NCBI GenBank assembly: GCA_020137815.1
Contig: CM035358.1
Coordinates: 4,299,614 to 4,363,613, forward strand
Length of the DNA stretch: 64,000 bases
Reading direction: 5' to 3'
Source of the DNA: Hormiphora californensis
Taxonomy: Eukaryota > Ctenophora > Tentaculata > Cydippida > Pleurobrachiidae
Shown: piece after piece, positions 33,001-42,742 of the stretch
Numbering within the stretch: the first letter of the stretch is position 1
Layout: every line of letters begins with the position of its first letter
Notes under the pieces: generated by a model
Told to the model about the DNA's origin: nothing
Database searches by the model: none
The model's input: the letters and a program-made list of their open reading frames with translations, nothing else
Made by a program: the position numbers and the translations under genes

Positions 33001-35645
33001 TATAATTCGAATGGCTCATTTCCCCAAAAGCAATAATATCTTAATCTCTATTTTTCCTATCAACTGGCCATTATCACGATGTTCACCATATATATTCTCT
33101 CCTACTACAGTGGTGACGATAAGAGGTGTGTAATGAGGCTAAGGTACAATATCTCCACCGATGATTACGACCCCTACCAGACTGACTCCAACAGCAACCA
33201 AGACATGTGAGTAGCGTGATGAGAGTCATGTTAAGACATGTGAGCTATTTTGTGATGATGACTTATTATATCTGTCATAGCCAGAACCCCATACTCACTC
33301 TTCCCCTTGTGATATAGTAGCGACGTCTACAAATTTGCATGGGTGTTGGAAAATTACTCAAAGCTACTGCAGACAGCCCCCTTCTTCTTTGTCGAGGCTG
33401 AGAAGCACATGATGGCGTTCCCTAGCCTAGCTACAGACATGTGTGCCAGTTTACATTTCACAATATGTATTTATTACTCAAAGCTAGCTACAGAGAGCTA
33501 ACACATGTGTCCACTAACAATACCCCCATTCAGCACGGAGGGTATCGTCTCGCCCATCGAACAGAACCCCCTGGTAGATGTGGGAGCCTCTGCCCGTCCT
33601 CTCCGTCTTGCCATCAACACAAACCAGTACGGCCGAACATTCCAGGATCGGAGCCATGTTTATAGGGTGAGTTGGCAAGCTGCCAATTAGAGATTTGCTG
33701 GCAATTGTATCCTACAGTCAATTGGACGAGGGAGTTACTCAGGATTGATTCAAGCAGGAACCCACACGGTGTTTTTGGGGAAACATACCCTGAGTGATGT
33801 TTAGATATAATTGAGATTCTTACTATCTCCTATTTACAGCTGTTACCAAGGACAACCGCCATGGCTGGCAAGGTGATTCACAACCTGAATGTGCGAGGGA
33901 AGAGAGGGAATATTGTCCAGACATTCCCTGCCGTGGAATATGATTTCATTCCCAACCGAGCTACCATCCCAAATGATGACCTGGTACACATTCAATGGAC
34001 AGGTAAACAACCAATCAGAACTCGTTATTTAGGTCACGTGACTGGTTATCAGCCAATCAGGGACCAGTATTTCCTGATTCGGTCGGTTCCTGTATAATAA
34101 TGATCATGATACGCTCTCAGTTGATATCTTGATAGGTATCTGCAAGCTTGATATCTTGAGAAAGAGGTATCAAGCTATCACTTGGTATCTAGATTCTAGA
34201 GAAAGAGGTATCAGATTCTAGAAAAAGAGGTATCAGTCTCATCTAGAAAAACTCTTTAGTAAACAAGGATTGTGAGATCATGTGAATCTCATACCTTTTT
34301 TATATCGAGTTACCGTGAGCCCTATCTTAGTAAGATAGTATCTTACGTGCAGACCGTCATAATTTGTCATCCGAACGAAAATAATGTCATTGCAGCTTCA
34401 GGTTTTTTACAATTTCCAAATCAAATGCCATCTATCTCCAGGTTCCAACTCCCATAACAACAATCCCAACGGTGGAGATGGACAAACTGGGGATGCTGGG
34501 GAGGGAACCGGCGGTACGGACCGATCAAACTTCCTAGAGATGCAGGTAATTAGTTGTTCTCTGTCAATTTAATTGTCAGGCGACATGGCTGTTGATACCG
34601 TTACGCTGAGTTGAAATCAAATCAGGATTCAGGCATAGGCATGCGAGCGTCAATTTTTGTGGGGTTTATATTATTCGTATTTTCATTACTCGGAATATAT
34701 TTTATACACGCATAAAAAATATTATCCTCAGCTCATTCTGCTTATTTATGCAGTCATGGGACCATTGGTGATCTTATATTCCTTACATAGAATCCCACAT
34801 GTAATAACACAAACTCTCACTTCAGGGGGAGATTGAGAATTATCCAGCTCCTTTCGAGAACACGACCTTCTGGAGTAAGGTTGAGTCTGTAACTGAGCCT
34901 ACCGCAACCGCAAAAGACATTGCAATTGGATTCTGGTCTTCTGGGTACTACTGCGGTAAGTCCGGTAGTTGCCTTGCTAGACAAACAATTCGACATTAAA
35001 AGTTTTGGTTTTAGTTAGACCTAGGAGAATCTTAAGAGATTCTGGTCTTCTGGGTACTACTGTGGTAAGTCCTGTCTGGCGGCGCCAGACCCCGATTTGA
35101 TAGGGTCAGCGATCAAATAGGCGCCAGACATGGTAAATCCTTGGTATTGTGTGGCTCACATAAGACTGTATTCTTTGCGCAGAGTTAGAAAATAATAAAT
35201 TTCCCACAATAGGTGAGGAGAAGCATGATGGTGTGTGTGCCACTGGTCGAGTGTTTGAGAACGATAACTCCCTGAACAACCAGCTGAACAACGCCCCTGC
35301 CAGCTACTTTGGTAAGTCAAGGAAAACATCTCATCACCATTTGAGTCGCCTGACACTGCATGTCCATGCTCTGCACAATGCAAATCACCATGACAACATC
35401 TCTTATCAAATCAAATCAATCTAACATCCAAACAATTTAAGCCAATGAAATAATAACTCAATTAAATTGTCTATTTTACCAAACCTCCATTCACAGGCCA
35501 CGTGCTCAAGTTCAAGGAGTCCGTTACCGTGCCCTACATGTGCAGTAGGAACAATAACTTCTCCAACCGATCACAAAAGGGAATCATGTGGGTGGTAACC
35601 CCAGCCCAAGCTGCTGCTGCCAAGAAGCGACGACGACGACGTTAA
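21072..35645 (+). CDS. Gene B: secreted DVYxxxPRGSNNR-family protein, 707 aa, 16 exons
   Basis: Predicted exons: 21072-21224, 25511-25603, 25806-25934, 30581-30688, 30882-30957, 31455-31665, 31947-32115, 32311-32469, 32746-32897, 33111-33206, 33534-33666, 33840-34002, 34442-34545, 34826-34955, 35213-35311 and 35497-35645 (TAA). The sum is 2124 nt in frame with GT-AG borders. The start at 21072 gives a signal peptide ([20 protein letters not shown]); an in-frame ATG at 21084 is an alternative. Then [13 protein letters not shown] and the same block order as gene A, with [13 protein letters not shown], an acidic insert ([15 protein letters not shown]) and the ending [16 protein letters not shown]. 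The C terminus differs from A by a basic tail, [11 protein letters not shown]. Intron 1 (4.3 kb) contains a whole GPCR gene and intron 3 (4.6 kb) contains a suspect low-quality stretch. Many but not all introns match gene A positions. Molecular function is unknown. Confidence 0.9.
21762..21936. mobile_element. Foldback MITE (ACAGTCGTGCCTGAAC family), copy 1
   Basis: Two arms of about 78 nt (ACAGTCGTGCCTGAACCTGA ... GACGGCTATTGCC and its reverse complement) are separated by a few bases, predicting a long hairpin. A full relative with both GGGGAAAACAGTCGTG termini lies at 62430-62591 and a fragment at 51678-51722. It sits in gene B intron 1, upstream of the GPCR. Confidence 0.85.
22272..23216 (+). 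CDS. Class A (rhodopsin-like) GPCR, 314 aa, intronless, nested in gene B intron 1
   Basis: Seven hydrophobic segments are visible. TM1 has GIVFNILCL (N43, position 1.50). TM2 has [13 protein letters not shown] (D70, 2.50). TM3 ends in [10 protein letters not shown], where R120 is the 3.50 arginine but the usual DRY reads VRV. TM6 has a proline (P241) in [11 protein letters not shown]7 has NPVVY (288-292), followed by an amphipathic helix 8 [15 protein letters not shown]-glycosylation sequons occur at N9 (NLS), N172 (NES) and N176 (NTS). The extracellular-loop-2 cysteine (C168) is present but the usual partner at the top of TM3 is missing. Length is normal for the class. The single-exon structure suggests an expanded or retroposed receptor family. 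It lies on the same strand as the host intron. The ligand cannot be told. Confidence 0.88.
   Translation: MIKCVDGVNLSVFQRDLVEEYQSILEIFFIVSIPISTLGIVFNILCLTYFIRHQGQSLGDKLVIGLNFSDILTCLAMPLHWWLESTETVVPLGVAAVYSAIATFIFTFSFDLAVTLHAVRVASILWPLRDRKVKYFILPLSILEALKLGNLFVAVEQSSKPVYLAQFCGQVNESNNTSFNFFQHLGYAIVYSTLLSLIIVGTFKAVKTLKTSVIKTTTACKRRALSTVVIIVSIQIASLIPLAALLTYSSVAHKQSGELIAIMGKREYHLLTLFSVLYITGLISSVCNPVVYFVRIRAINNWLKGLWKKCSFSV
23938..24018. repeat. (CT)n microsatellite
   Basis: Nearly pure CT tract in gene B intron 1. The flanking GAGAGCGAGAG-rich segment (23765-23930) is purine-rich and complementary in composition. Confidence 0.95.
24256..24304. promoter_or_regulatory. Cluster of TGACGTCA (CRE/ATF-type) palindromes
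   Basis: Within 50 bp there are TTGACGTCATTATGACGTCA, GTGACGTCAC and ATAACGTCA. Three full or near-full CRE palindromes this close are unusual. They lie in gene B intron 1, downstream of the GPCR. Regulatory use is inferred only. Confidence 0.35.
25151..25222. mobile_element. Short MITE, CTGTCTGGCGCC family
   Basis: Inverted termini CCTGTCTGGCGCC and GGCGCCCCCAGACA(GG), flanked by GGCACCAT on both sides (6-8 bp target duplication depending on how the terminus is drawn). Related copies with the same TGGCGCC and GAGAATCAAATCGGG core occur at about 30447-30535 and 35070-35130. All are in gene B introns. Confidence 0.7.
26355..27725. other. Suspect low-quality sequence
   Basis: The base texture changes sharply: dense homopolymer runs (G, C, A and T of 4-10 nt), repeated AAATTTT/GGGGTTTT patterns and no recognisable repeat or coding structure. 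It resembles uncorrected error-rich reads rather than biology. It lies wholly inside gene B intron 3, so the gene model is unaffected. Open frames in it should be ignored. Confidence 0.7.
27738..28225. repeat. Direct repeat of about 158 bp flanking a 170-bp spacer
   Basis: Segments at about 27738-27895 and 28068-28225 are essentially identical (both start GTAGGGATTAAAAAAATATC and end GGAGTAGTTTTGCTACT). It immediately follows the suspect region, so it may be an assembly overlap or an allelic duplication rather than a true tandem copy. Confidence 0.8.
28521..28686. repeat. Complex palindrome: outer stem with three inner hairpins
   Basis: The outer arms ATAACGTCCTGCACGGCATG and its approximate complement CACTGCGTGCAGAACGTTAT enclose three further palindromes. 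These are TATATCGCACTCG/CGTGCAATATA, GTGAAATGCAC/GTGCATTTCAC and a perfect CATATACGCTCTGCA/TGCAGAGCGTATATG. Single strands would fold into a cloverleaf. Short open frames on both strands are by-products of the symmetry. Confidence 0.8.
28735..28970. repeat. Dispersed repeat, first copy
   Basis: About 230 bp containing TTCTTCTTCTCCCGGTG, CCAATCGAACTATCA, ATTATATGGTCGACACTTA and GAGGGATAAAGAAAAATTAG. A diverged direct copy lies at about 30200-30415. No inverted ends were found; possibly a short retroposon. Confidence 0.7.
30200..30415. repeat. Dispersed repeat, second copy
   Basis: Same orientation and internal landmarks as the copy at 28735-28970, including ATTATATGGTCGACACTTA and TTAAGAAGTAGAAAAATAGG. 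Both are in gene B intron 3. Confidence 0.7.
31150..31454 (+). repeat. Tandem copies of the gene B exon 6 acceptor
   Basis: Eight CAGGTTACC/CAGGTTCC copies, 23-50 bp apart, precede the real acceptor at 31454 (CCCCGCAG then GTTATCAGGAGTC). Several copies include the first exon codons (GGTTACCAGGAGTCAATG) and the upstream pyrimidine tract (CATATCTCCCCGCAG). Each is a plausible 3' splice site, so the intron end is an acceptor minisatellite. Confidence 0.87.
34003..34092. mobile_element. hAT-like MITE, copy 2 (left end lost), fused to gene B exon 12
   Basis: Matches the 109-bp element from its internal GTAAACAACCAATCAG to the right terminus TTCGGTCGGTTCCTG, lacking about the first 19 bp. The exon 12 end (CAATGGACAG) abuts it, so the donor GTAAAC is element sequence. 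Gene A has an intron at the same place with the donor GTAATG, so the intron is older than the insertion. Confidence 0.85.
35033..35072 (+). repeat. Duplicate of gene B exon 14 end and donor
   Basis: GATTCTGGTCTTCTGGGTAC, then TACTG and GGTAAGTCC, repeats the last ~30 nt of exon 14 and its 5' splice site 84 bp downstream. It is followed by a fragment of the TGGCGCC MITE family. Confidence 0.85.
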
Positions 35646-35717
35646 ACTGTTTAATGTGAACTTTTTGTATTTTGTGTGAGAATTCCATCTATTGTTGTAT
35701 TCTGATTTGTAAGTGAA

Positions 35718-35968
35718 TAGGGGGTATGTATAATCCCGGATAACCCAGATAGCTCGGATAGCCCGGATGATAAGTATTTTCAGGATAGCCCGTAAGAAAA
35801 TCCGGGATATCAGGGCCTGATTATCTGATATATCCGGGATATACGAGTTATCTGGGCTTGATTTCCGGAGTATTACAGCTCTTATAAGCTGGAATAGCTT
35901 TTCTGAAAATACCTATTATCCGGGCTATCCGCGCTATCTGGCTTATCCAGGATTATACATACCCCCTA
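35718..35968. mobile_element. 251-bp TA-flanked MITE in the 3' flank of gene B
   Basis: Terminal inverted repeats TAGGGGGTATGTATAATCC and its complement, with long inner arms (AGATAGC.CGGATAGCCCGG), bounded by TA on both sides as for Tc1/mariner-type insertion. It starts 73 nt after the gene B stop, so it probably lies in the 3' UTR or just beyond; an ATTAAA at 35975 follows it. Confidence 0.8.
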
Positions 35969-37482
35969 ATGTTTATTAAAAAGAGTTTTAAAGCGTGAGT
36001 TGATTATAAATTGTTGTGATTATATTTTGACGAACAACCCGTTGAATTTAAAATTTGTTTTGAGTTTAGAACTCGTTAGTCAAGTTCGGGGCACAGTCAC
36101 CTCATAACTCGTAGGCCTAGTCTCGCTGCGCTGTGCACGGCCTCAGTTGTAAGAGTGACTGTGTCACCAAGATCGGGAGAGATTTCATACTTCATACACT
36201 AATACCATGGTCTTCTTATTCCATTTACATTTCCATATACCATCTCCGATCAAAGAAGCAGAACGGGAATGCTGACACGATGTAAATTGTCGACCTTGTT
36301 AACTCTATAGAGAGAGAACTGTAATGTTGCCTTGCTCGACCCTGTCTCACCACGCCCCTGTGACGCTGGAAGTGATCATTATAATCTGAATGTTATGGTT
36401 TGACAAAGTTGAAGACAAGCGTATTGCGATAACGAGAATGCGAAGTGAATTGTTATCAGTAACAGAGACATATAATACTTGAGGTTAAATCACGAGGTTG
36501 CCTGGTTACAACAAATCCTCTCTCAAAAAAAATCTTAGTTAAATAAAAAATAGTTAAAGTTTGAAAAATTGTCTATCACACATAAAATATTGTCTTTTTG
36601 AGGGAGATGAGGTATTTTTTGTAGAAAACTGAAGACCAGAAGGACTATGTTGGATTAGATAGGACGTCGACAGGAATTCGCCTGACTCCGACATGGTGAG
36701 GAATTTCGGGATCATGGACCAAACGGGATCATGGATTGATTAAAAATTTCACATTTATCACTCTTTTCTCTAAAAATGTCTTTAATTAATAAGTCTATTA
36801 TAAGTTTATGATTGATAATATGTATATCGCACTCTTTCTAACAAAAATTTATAATTTACATGATTATAGATTGTAGAATGTGGTTAGTAGGAAAGTTTAT
36901 TTATAACTAAACGAGGGTAGAATGTGGTTAGTAGAATATTTAGTTGGTAGAATTAGTTGTATAATTAATTTTTTTTTAATTAATTAACATTAGGATAGGA
37001 TAGTATAGTAAAATAATTAGTAAAATAATTAGTCAGATCCTAATTATTTATTGGAATAAACCAAACGATAGAAACACGCCGCTGTTATAACTTGGCGAAA
37101 TGGTTGGCACATGCGGGGGCTCATTACTATGCAACAATAAACAATTCGTTAATAAGTAACGAAGAGTAAGTGGGAGCCGTGTTCTCAAGAATCAGTTACC
37201 ACATGCCTGACCAACCTGCATAAAGTTTGTGGGAAGAGTGAACAGCGATACGTAGTGAGTCAAAATATGTTAAAACTACGCTAGAATCTAGCAGGGTGAA
37301 TTAACCCTAAGCTAAATCAGATGACTTCCGGGTGTATATATACGAAAAGCTAGAGCTCTAATCTATCAATAGAAAGAACAGTTAGAGATGGCTGAGAGAA
37401 TACTTCTGATTTAGGATACACAATTGGTTGTGTGAGAAAAATGGTATTAAATACCTGTGTGTGAAAAGTGAGGATTACCGAA
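35969..37482. other. Non-coding sequence between gene B and the Gypsy element
   Basis: AT-rich, no gene visible. A fragment GTTGCCTTGCTCGACCCTG near 36330 belongs to the same repeat family as the minisatellite at 43676-45170. The stretch 37000-37480, next to the pol stop codon, may include the Gypsy 3' LTR (TATA-like GTATATATAC near 37336), but no second LTR is available to define it. Confidence 0.4.
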
Positions 37483-40400
37483 CTATTTCTTCTTCTTAGT
37501 CGGGCTAAACGCGATCCTCATCTTTTCCTGTAGCTTACTGGACTTACTTCTTGTATCATAACCACTCGAAGTCTGAGCTGTAGATTGCCCCGTGAGTTTC
37601 CTTTTCTCGGGCATGCTCTTGGTTGACGGGTTACGAGATACACCAGTAGTTTTGGGTTTAGGAGCTGGTTGGGGTTTTTCAGGTCTGGGTCTGAGATTAT
37701 AGGAAGACTTGACAGCACCTGCCGAACCAGTAATATCACTCTCCGATTGCGTACGGCTTTTACGCCGTTTAGCTAAAGGAGGGATTTTAGGAGTGGTTGT
37801 GGTAGGAGTGTGGAAAGGTGTAGAAGGGGTAGTAGGATTAGTAATAGTTACATCTCTTTGTGGAGTAGCAGTCTCCTCTTGAGCTGCTGCGGGTACATTT
37901 GAATTCGGTACCTCTGGTTCTGTATCTATTACTGATTCTGCATCAGTATTTACACCTGTAGAAGACACATCTGTAGGAATGGTATTAGTAGCACTATGAT
38001 AGGAAGTTTCCGTATCTGTGTTAACTCCTGAAGAAGAAACGTCTATAGGAGTGGTGTTAGTAGCTCTGTGATAGGAAGTTTCTGTGTCTGTATTAACTCC
38101 CGAAGAATTCACGTCTGTAGGAGTAGTGTTAGTAGCTCTGTGATAGGAAGATAGTCGTGGGCTTCTCCTGGTATGAGGAGGGAGGGGGTCAAGTAGAAAA
38201 TCATCTTCGATTGAAGATGCATAGGAAGTAGTACGTCTACGTCTTGAAGGAATAGGAGGGACGTTTGATGGTTTAGGAATAGAAGTATCGATGGAAGATG
38301 GTCGTGAGTACTTATTTTTAACATAGTGTTTCATTTTAGTAATACTAACTAATTTCTCTTTGCCATCAAAATTAATAACATAATTATAGTCATTAATTTT
38401 CTTTAGAACTTTATGTGGACCAGTCCACTTTTGGGAGTATTTATGATTAGGAACATTTATCAACAACATACACAACATACCTTCTTCAAAGAACGGTCCT
38501 CTTACTTTTTTATCGTAGTTGGTACTCATGTATTGGATGTGTTTGTTGATTTTCTCACGAACCCGACGTGTAGTATCACGTACATGAGAATACATTTTAT
38601 ACGCTGCAGTATCGTAATCACCAGGATTGTGTTCCTGGTTGTTTGGTAGGAATAGGTCACGAGGCGTGCGTGCCTCTTGGCCAAATAAAAGAAAGTTAGG
38701 AGAGTATCCAGTACGATTGGATCTCATGCAGTTAAGAGTAAAAACTATCCAGTCAATGTATTCGTCATACCTGTGATAGTCTTTATTAGCTAGAATAGCC
38801 CTGAAACAGGTGTTAATACGTCGGTGGCATGATTCCACCTTGCCTTGGGTAGAAGATTTCCACGGAGTGGAATGTAGTTTTTGTATCCCAAAAACTTTAC
38901 AAACCTCTTTGAAGAGATTAGATTCAAATCCAGAACCCTGATCACTTTGAATCCGGTTAGGAACACCAAACTTAGAAATCCAGTGTTTCATGATTGCTCT
39001 TATAGTATGTTCTGCACTAGTAGATCGCACAGGTACACACACTAAGTAAGAACTATACATGTCCACTATAGTTAGAAGAGCTACGTGACCACGAGGGGTA
39101 CGCGTTTTAGAAGGTTCCAAATGGTCAATCTGAATACACGAATTGAATGAGCTATAAATTATGGGTTTGAGTGGGGCTTTGAGTGGTCGATTGGTTGCTT
39201 TTGATCGTTGACATGTGACACATGCTGAGACATATAACTTGACCTCTTGTCTTATTTTGTAGAAATGGAATCTATATGATAGCTGATCTAGTGTATTCTT
39301 CATACCAGGGTGACAACTACCAATGTTATCGTGGAATGAGGAAATGGCACGTCTAATTAACGTGTAAGGAAGAACAGTGACCCATTTTGGATCATTTTGT
39401 TCGGGTAGGAATGTTTTTAGCATGAGTAAACCCTTGCTAAATTTTAGGAGTTCAAATTTTCTGTAGTAGTAACTGATCTCTTTGTGACACTTAGAAAGTT
39501 CAAGATCAGGTTTAGTATCATTAGTTACCCATTCAATTACCTCAGAAATGATCTTATCATTTTGGTATTCTGCAATTATCTCCTCGGTAGTAATAGCTTG
39601 ATCATCACCTTCAGGATCGGTGAGAGTTAGGACCTTGTTGAGTTTAGAAAATGTAGAACACGGAATCTCCTCATCACTGGAATATTCCGGGGGGATAGAA
39701 AGTGAAGAACTATCTGATAAGGAAGTGTCAATTAGTTCCTTAATTTTCCTAATTCTTCTCTTAGTTTTAGGTTTAGAATTAATATCAGTCTGTGTACCCA
39801 CAGATTGTTCTGAAATGTTATGGGCATATCTACTGAGATAATCAGCAATTTGTATGTCCTCAGAACGGCCACTGACATGTTTTATAGTAAATCTGTAACT
39901 TGATAAGTCAGCAATTCGACGCTGCATATATGCATTATCTTTAGAAAACAGGGTTTGTAAATTGAGAAGTGCTTTACAATCACTTAGAATAGTAAATTGG
40001 CTACCTTGTAAGTAGATTTTCCAATGCATTATAGCAGAATGTAGGGCTAAAAATTCTAATCTAGTAGCACCCCATTTTTGCAAATGTTTAGGAACACGTT
40101 TAGAATAGTAGGATATAACTTTGCGTTGTTGAGTTCTAGGATCGAGTTGGGTTAGAACAGCACCTAGACCTCGTTTGGAAGCGTCTAGAGTTACTACGTA
40201 GGAGTTGTGCGTGTCATTGACATCGGGCACGGATAGGATAGGAGCTGAAGACATGGCATGTTTCAGCTGACTGAATGAGTCTTGACAAGTTTTAGTCCAA
40301 ACTAGCTCTTTTTTCTTATCAGTGTTTCCACCAGTAAGAGCATAGAGAGGAGCTGCCATCTCGGCAAAACCTTTTATAAAGTTGCGATGGTAGTTAACCA

Positions 40401-40787
40401 TGCCTAGAAACTTTTGTACCTGTTTGATACTAGTTGGGGTAGGAAGATTTCTAATAGCTTTCACTTTGTCAGGATCCACGGAAATTCCATCCTTAGAAAT
40501 CTGTAAACCAAGAAATTTAACTTCTTGTTGGAAGAGCTTAGTTTTCTTAGGAGAGAGTTTTAGGTTAGCAAAGGTTAGTCTGTCAAAAACAAACTTTAAC
40601 CGACGGAGATGATCGGGATAAGTATTACTGCATACCAAGAGATCATCTATGTATAGAATCAAAGCCTTGAAAGGAACTTTGTTAAATAGTAATGCCATTG
40701 CACGAGAAAACTCGGCACTAGAAGATGATTGACCTTGTATCATCCGGTTAAACATGTATCGTTTACCGTTATAAGTGAAGGCTGTGA
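37483..40787 (-). pseudogene. Ty3/Gypsy-type pol polyprotein, 5'-truncated
   Basis: An open frame of 1090 codons from the first ATG (40755), with reverse transcriptase sequence continuing upstream in frame (LTAFTYNGKRY) until it is cut at about 40787. Seen in order: RT with YIDD (35-38) and FLGMVNYHRNFI; RNase H with acidic residues D191, E234, D259 and D305; integrase zinc finger H474, H482, C512, C515; and integrase core D544, D605, E641 with the D-35-E spacing. A GPY/F-like module (QKWTGPHKV) follows near 770. The C-terminal tail is Ser/Thr/Pro-rich, with three tandem copies of about 28 residues (SYHRATNTTPTDV...) and a basic end. Gag, protease and the N-terminal RT are missing, so the copy is dead despite an intact downstream frame, which implies recent activity. 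The Gypsy order RT-RH-IN is clear. Confidence 0.93.
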
Positions 40788-40788
40788 G

Positions 40789-41933
40789 ATGTTATAGTGT
40801 GTATTGACACGGTAGTAGCAATACCACTATACATGAGAATCACGCCTCATATAAGGCCTCACCCCATAACCCAGTACTTGTCTTAATGTCTTAGTGATAA
40901 CAGTCATGTGATTCTAGATAAGTTTCTGTATATAACTTGCATTCATATTTCTATTCTTCATTGCAATTCACTACAATCGAAAACTCGTCTATCGTTACTT
41001 TGTTTCCCAACCCCCTGGCATGGCGGTGGAGGTGTGGTATGGTCTGGTCCTTTGGGTGTCAACTTAGTTCTTTAATAAATGGAGCCTGATCTGTGCCGAA
41101 CTACAACCCTCATCTCCATCCCCAATCTTCACCGAGATAGGCAGCTAGACGCTGGTCAGTAGGAGCAGGAGTTTACCTGTCGCGTGTTCTCCCCCTGTAC
41201 CCAGGATTTGTGCGTGGATTGTTGAGTGGCGAGTGGAGTCCAGGCCTAGAGGAGAATGAGATGGCCGGCAGTCCCCCAATCCTGGGGAAGTAGTCCTGCT
41301 TAGCTCAGGACAGTGTGACAGTAGTCAGCTGGTTTTTTGTAGATTGGAGCCAGTTGGGGAGACTATCCTACTCTATGGTCGGTGGAGGTGGCGGATGGGC
41401 AGTGTGAGTGTGAGTGTGTTTAGGGCCAGATATTTACGGACATTTTGGTAGAATGGACATTTTATTTTAAATTTTAGCTTTTATGTTGGTGCCAGGGAAT
41501 AAAATTTTAGCGGTTGGTAGAGAATTGACAATCGAGTTTATTAGGATATTTAATTTCCTGATTACGTAAACGTGATTGATATTTTTGATTGTATTTTGAG
41601 TCCAATTACGAACTCAAAAGACAATTCTTTTTTGTCAGGGGCATATGTTATAGTGTGTATTGACACGGTAGTAGCAATACCACTATACATGAGAATCACG
41701 CCTCATATAAGGCCTCACCCCATAACCCAGTACTTGTCTTAATGTCTTAGTGATAACAGTCATGTGATTCTAGATAAGTTTCTGTATATAACTTGCATTC
41801 ATATTTCTATTCTTCATTGCAATTCACTACAATCGAAAACTCGTCTATCGTTACTTTGTTTCCCAACCCCCTGGCATGGCGGTGGAGGTGTGGTATGGTC
41901 TGGTCCTTTGGGTGTCAACTTAGTTCTTTAATA
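40789..41933 (+). mobile_element. 1.15-kb non-autonomous LTR-type element (TRIM-like)
   Basis: Two 289-bp direct repeats (40789-41077 and 41645-41933) look identical base for base, both running from ATGTTATAGTGTGTATTGAC to GTTCTTTAATA. The 567-bp interior has no ORF. A TGG (TGGAGCCTGATC) follows the first repeat as for a primer-binding site, and AGGGGCATA precedes the second like a short polypurine tract. Identity of the repeats implies recent insertion. I find no clear target duplication, and its left end is exactly where the Gypsy RT breaks off, so rearrangement is likely. Confidence 0.65.
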
Positions 41934-42742
41934 TGAATCATTAGGCCAATATCTTTATTATTATTATTATTATTAGAACTGCGATGGAAGTGGTCATTCG
42001 AATCATTAGAAGTATGCTGGTAGTGGTCATTATTTAAATCGCCTATGAGATGAACAAGGGAGGATCCCTAATTGGCTTTCCACACGGCATTAGGCAATTG
42101 GAATTGGTTCTCATCATCCCATCTATGCAAGTTGAACCGTCTGAGAATGAGATAGATATGGAAGTACCTGAGTGAACTGTGTCGATGCGATGATCAATGG
42201 GAGAGATATCGCACTATACTTTGCTTATCGATCTCTCGTTCTGAACGCTATCTGATTGACACCTTGAGTCATTGTCGTTAAACTGGCCCATACATATTGC
42301 ATTTGTCACGCATATCATCTTGACGGAACTTCGACTAAAAGAAGAGAGGGGTATTTCATTTTGAGGGGTTTTTCATTTCGCAATCAAGTATACACGTTGA
42401 GATCGCAACGTGATGAGTAAGTCAGAAGGTGGTTTGATCCCGGCCACACCAGTACAGCTGCAGAAGAAATCAATTTGCTTTGAAAATATGCACAATAAAG
42501 GTTTGGAATGATTGTAGTCATCAAAATGTTTTAGCGAATGGTTTCTCAATCCTGTTAAATTGTTTGTATTTTCTGAGTAAATGATTGCGGTATCAGCCGC
42601 TAAAACTGGGAACGACTTTCTAGACATCAGTGTGTGTAATTTACTAATTTAGAGTTCTTATTGGCTTGTGAGATGTGCTGCAGTCCTCTAGTTTGCACGT
42701 TTTTGACGGCTACCGACGGGGCCGGGGACTGCAGCGTATGCC
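41934..42742. other. Non-coding spacer
   Basis: Contains a short (TTA)n tract near 41957-41975 and two related ATTAGAA...GTGGTCATT units. No gene or named repeat was recognised. Confidence 0.4.
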
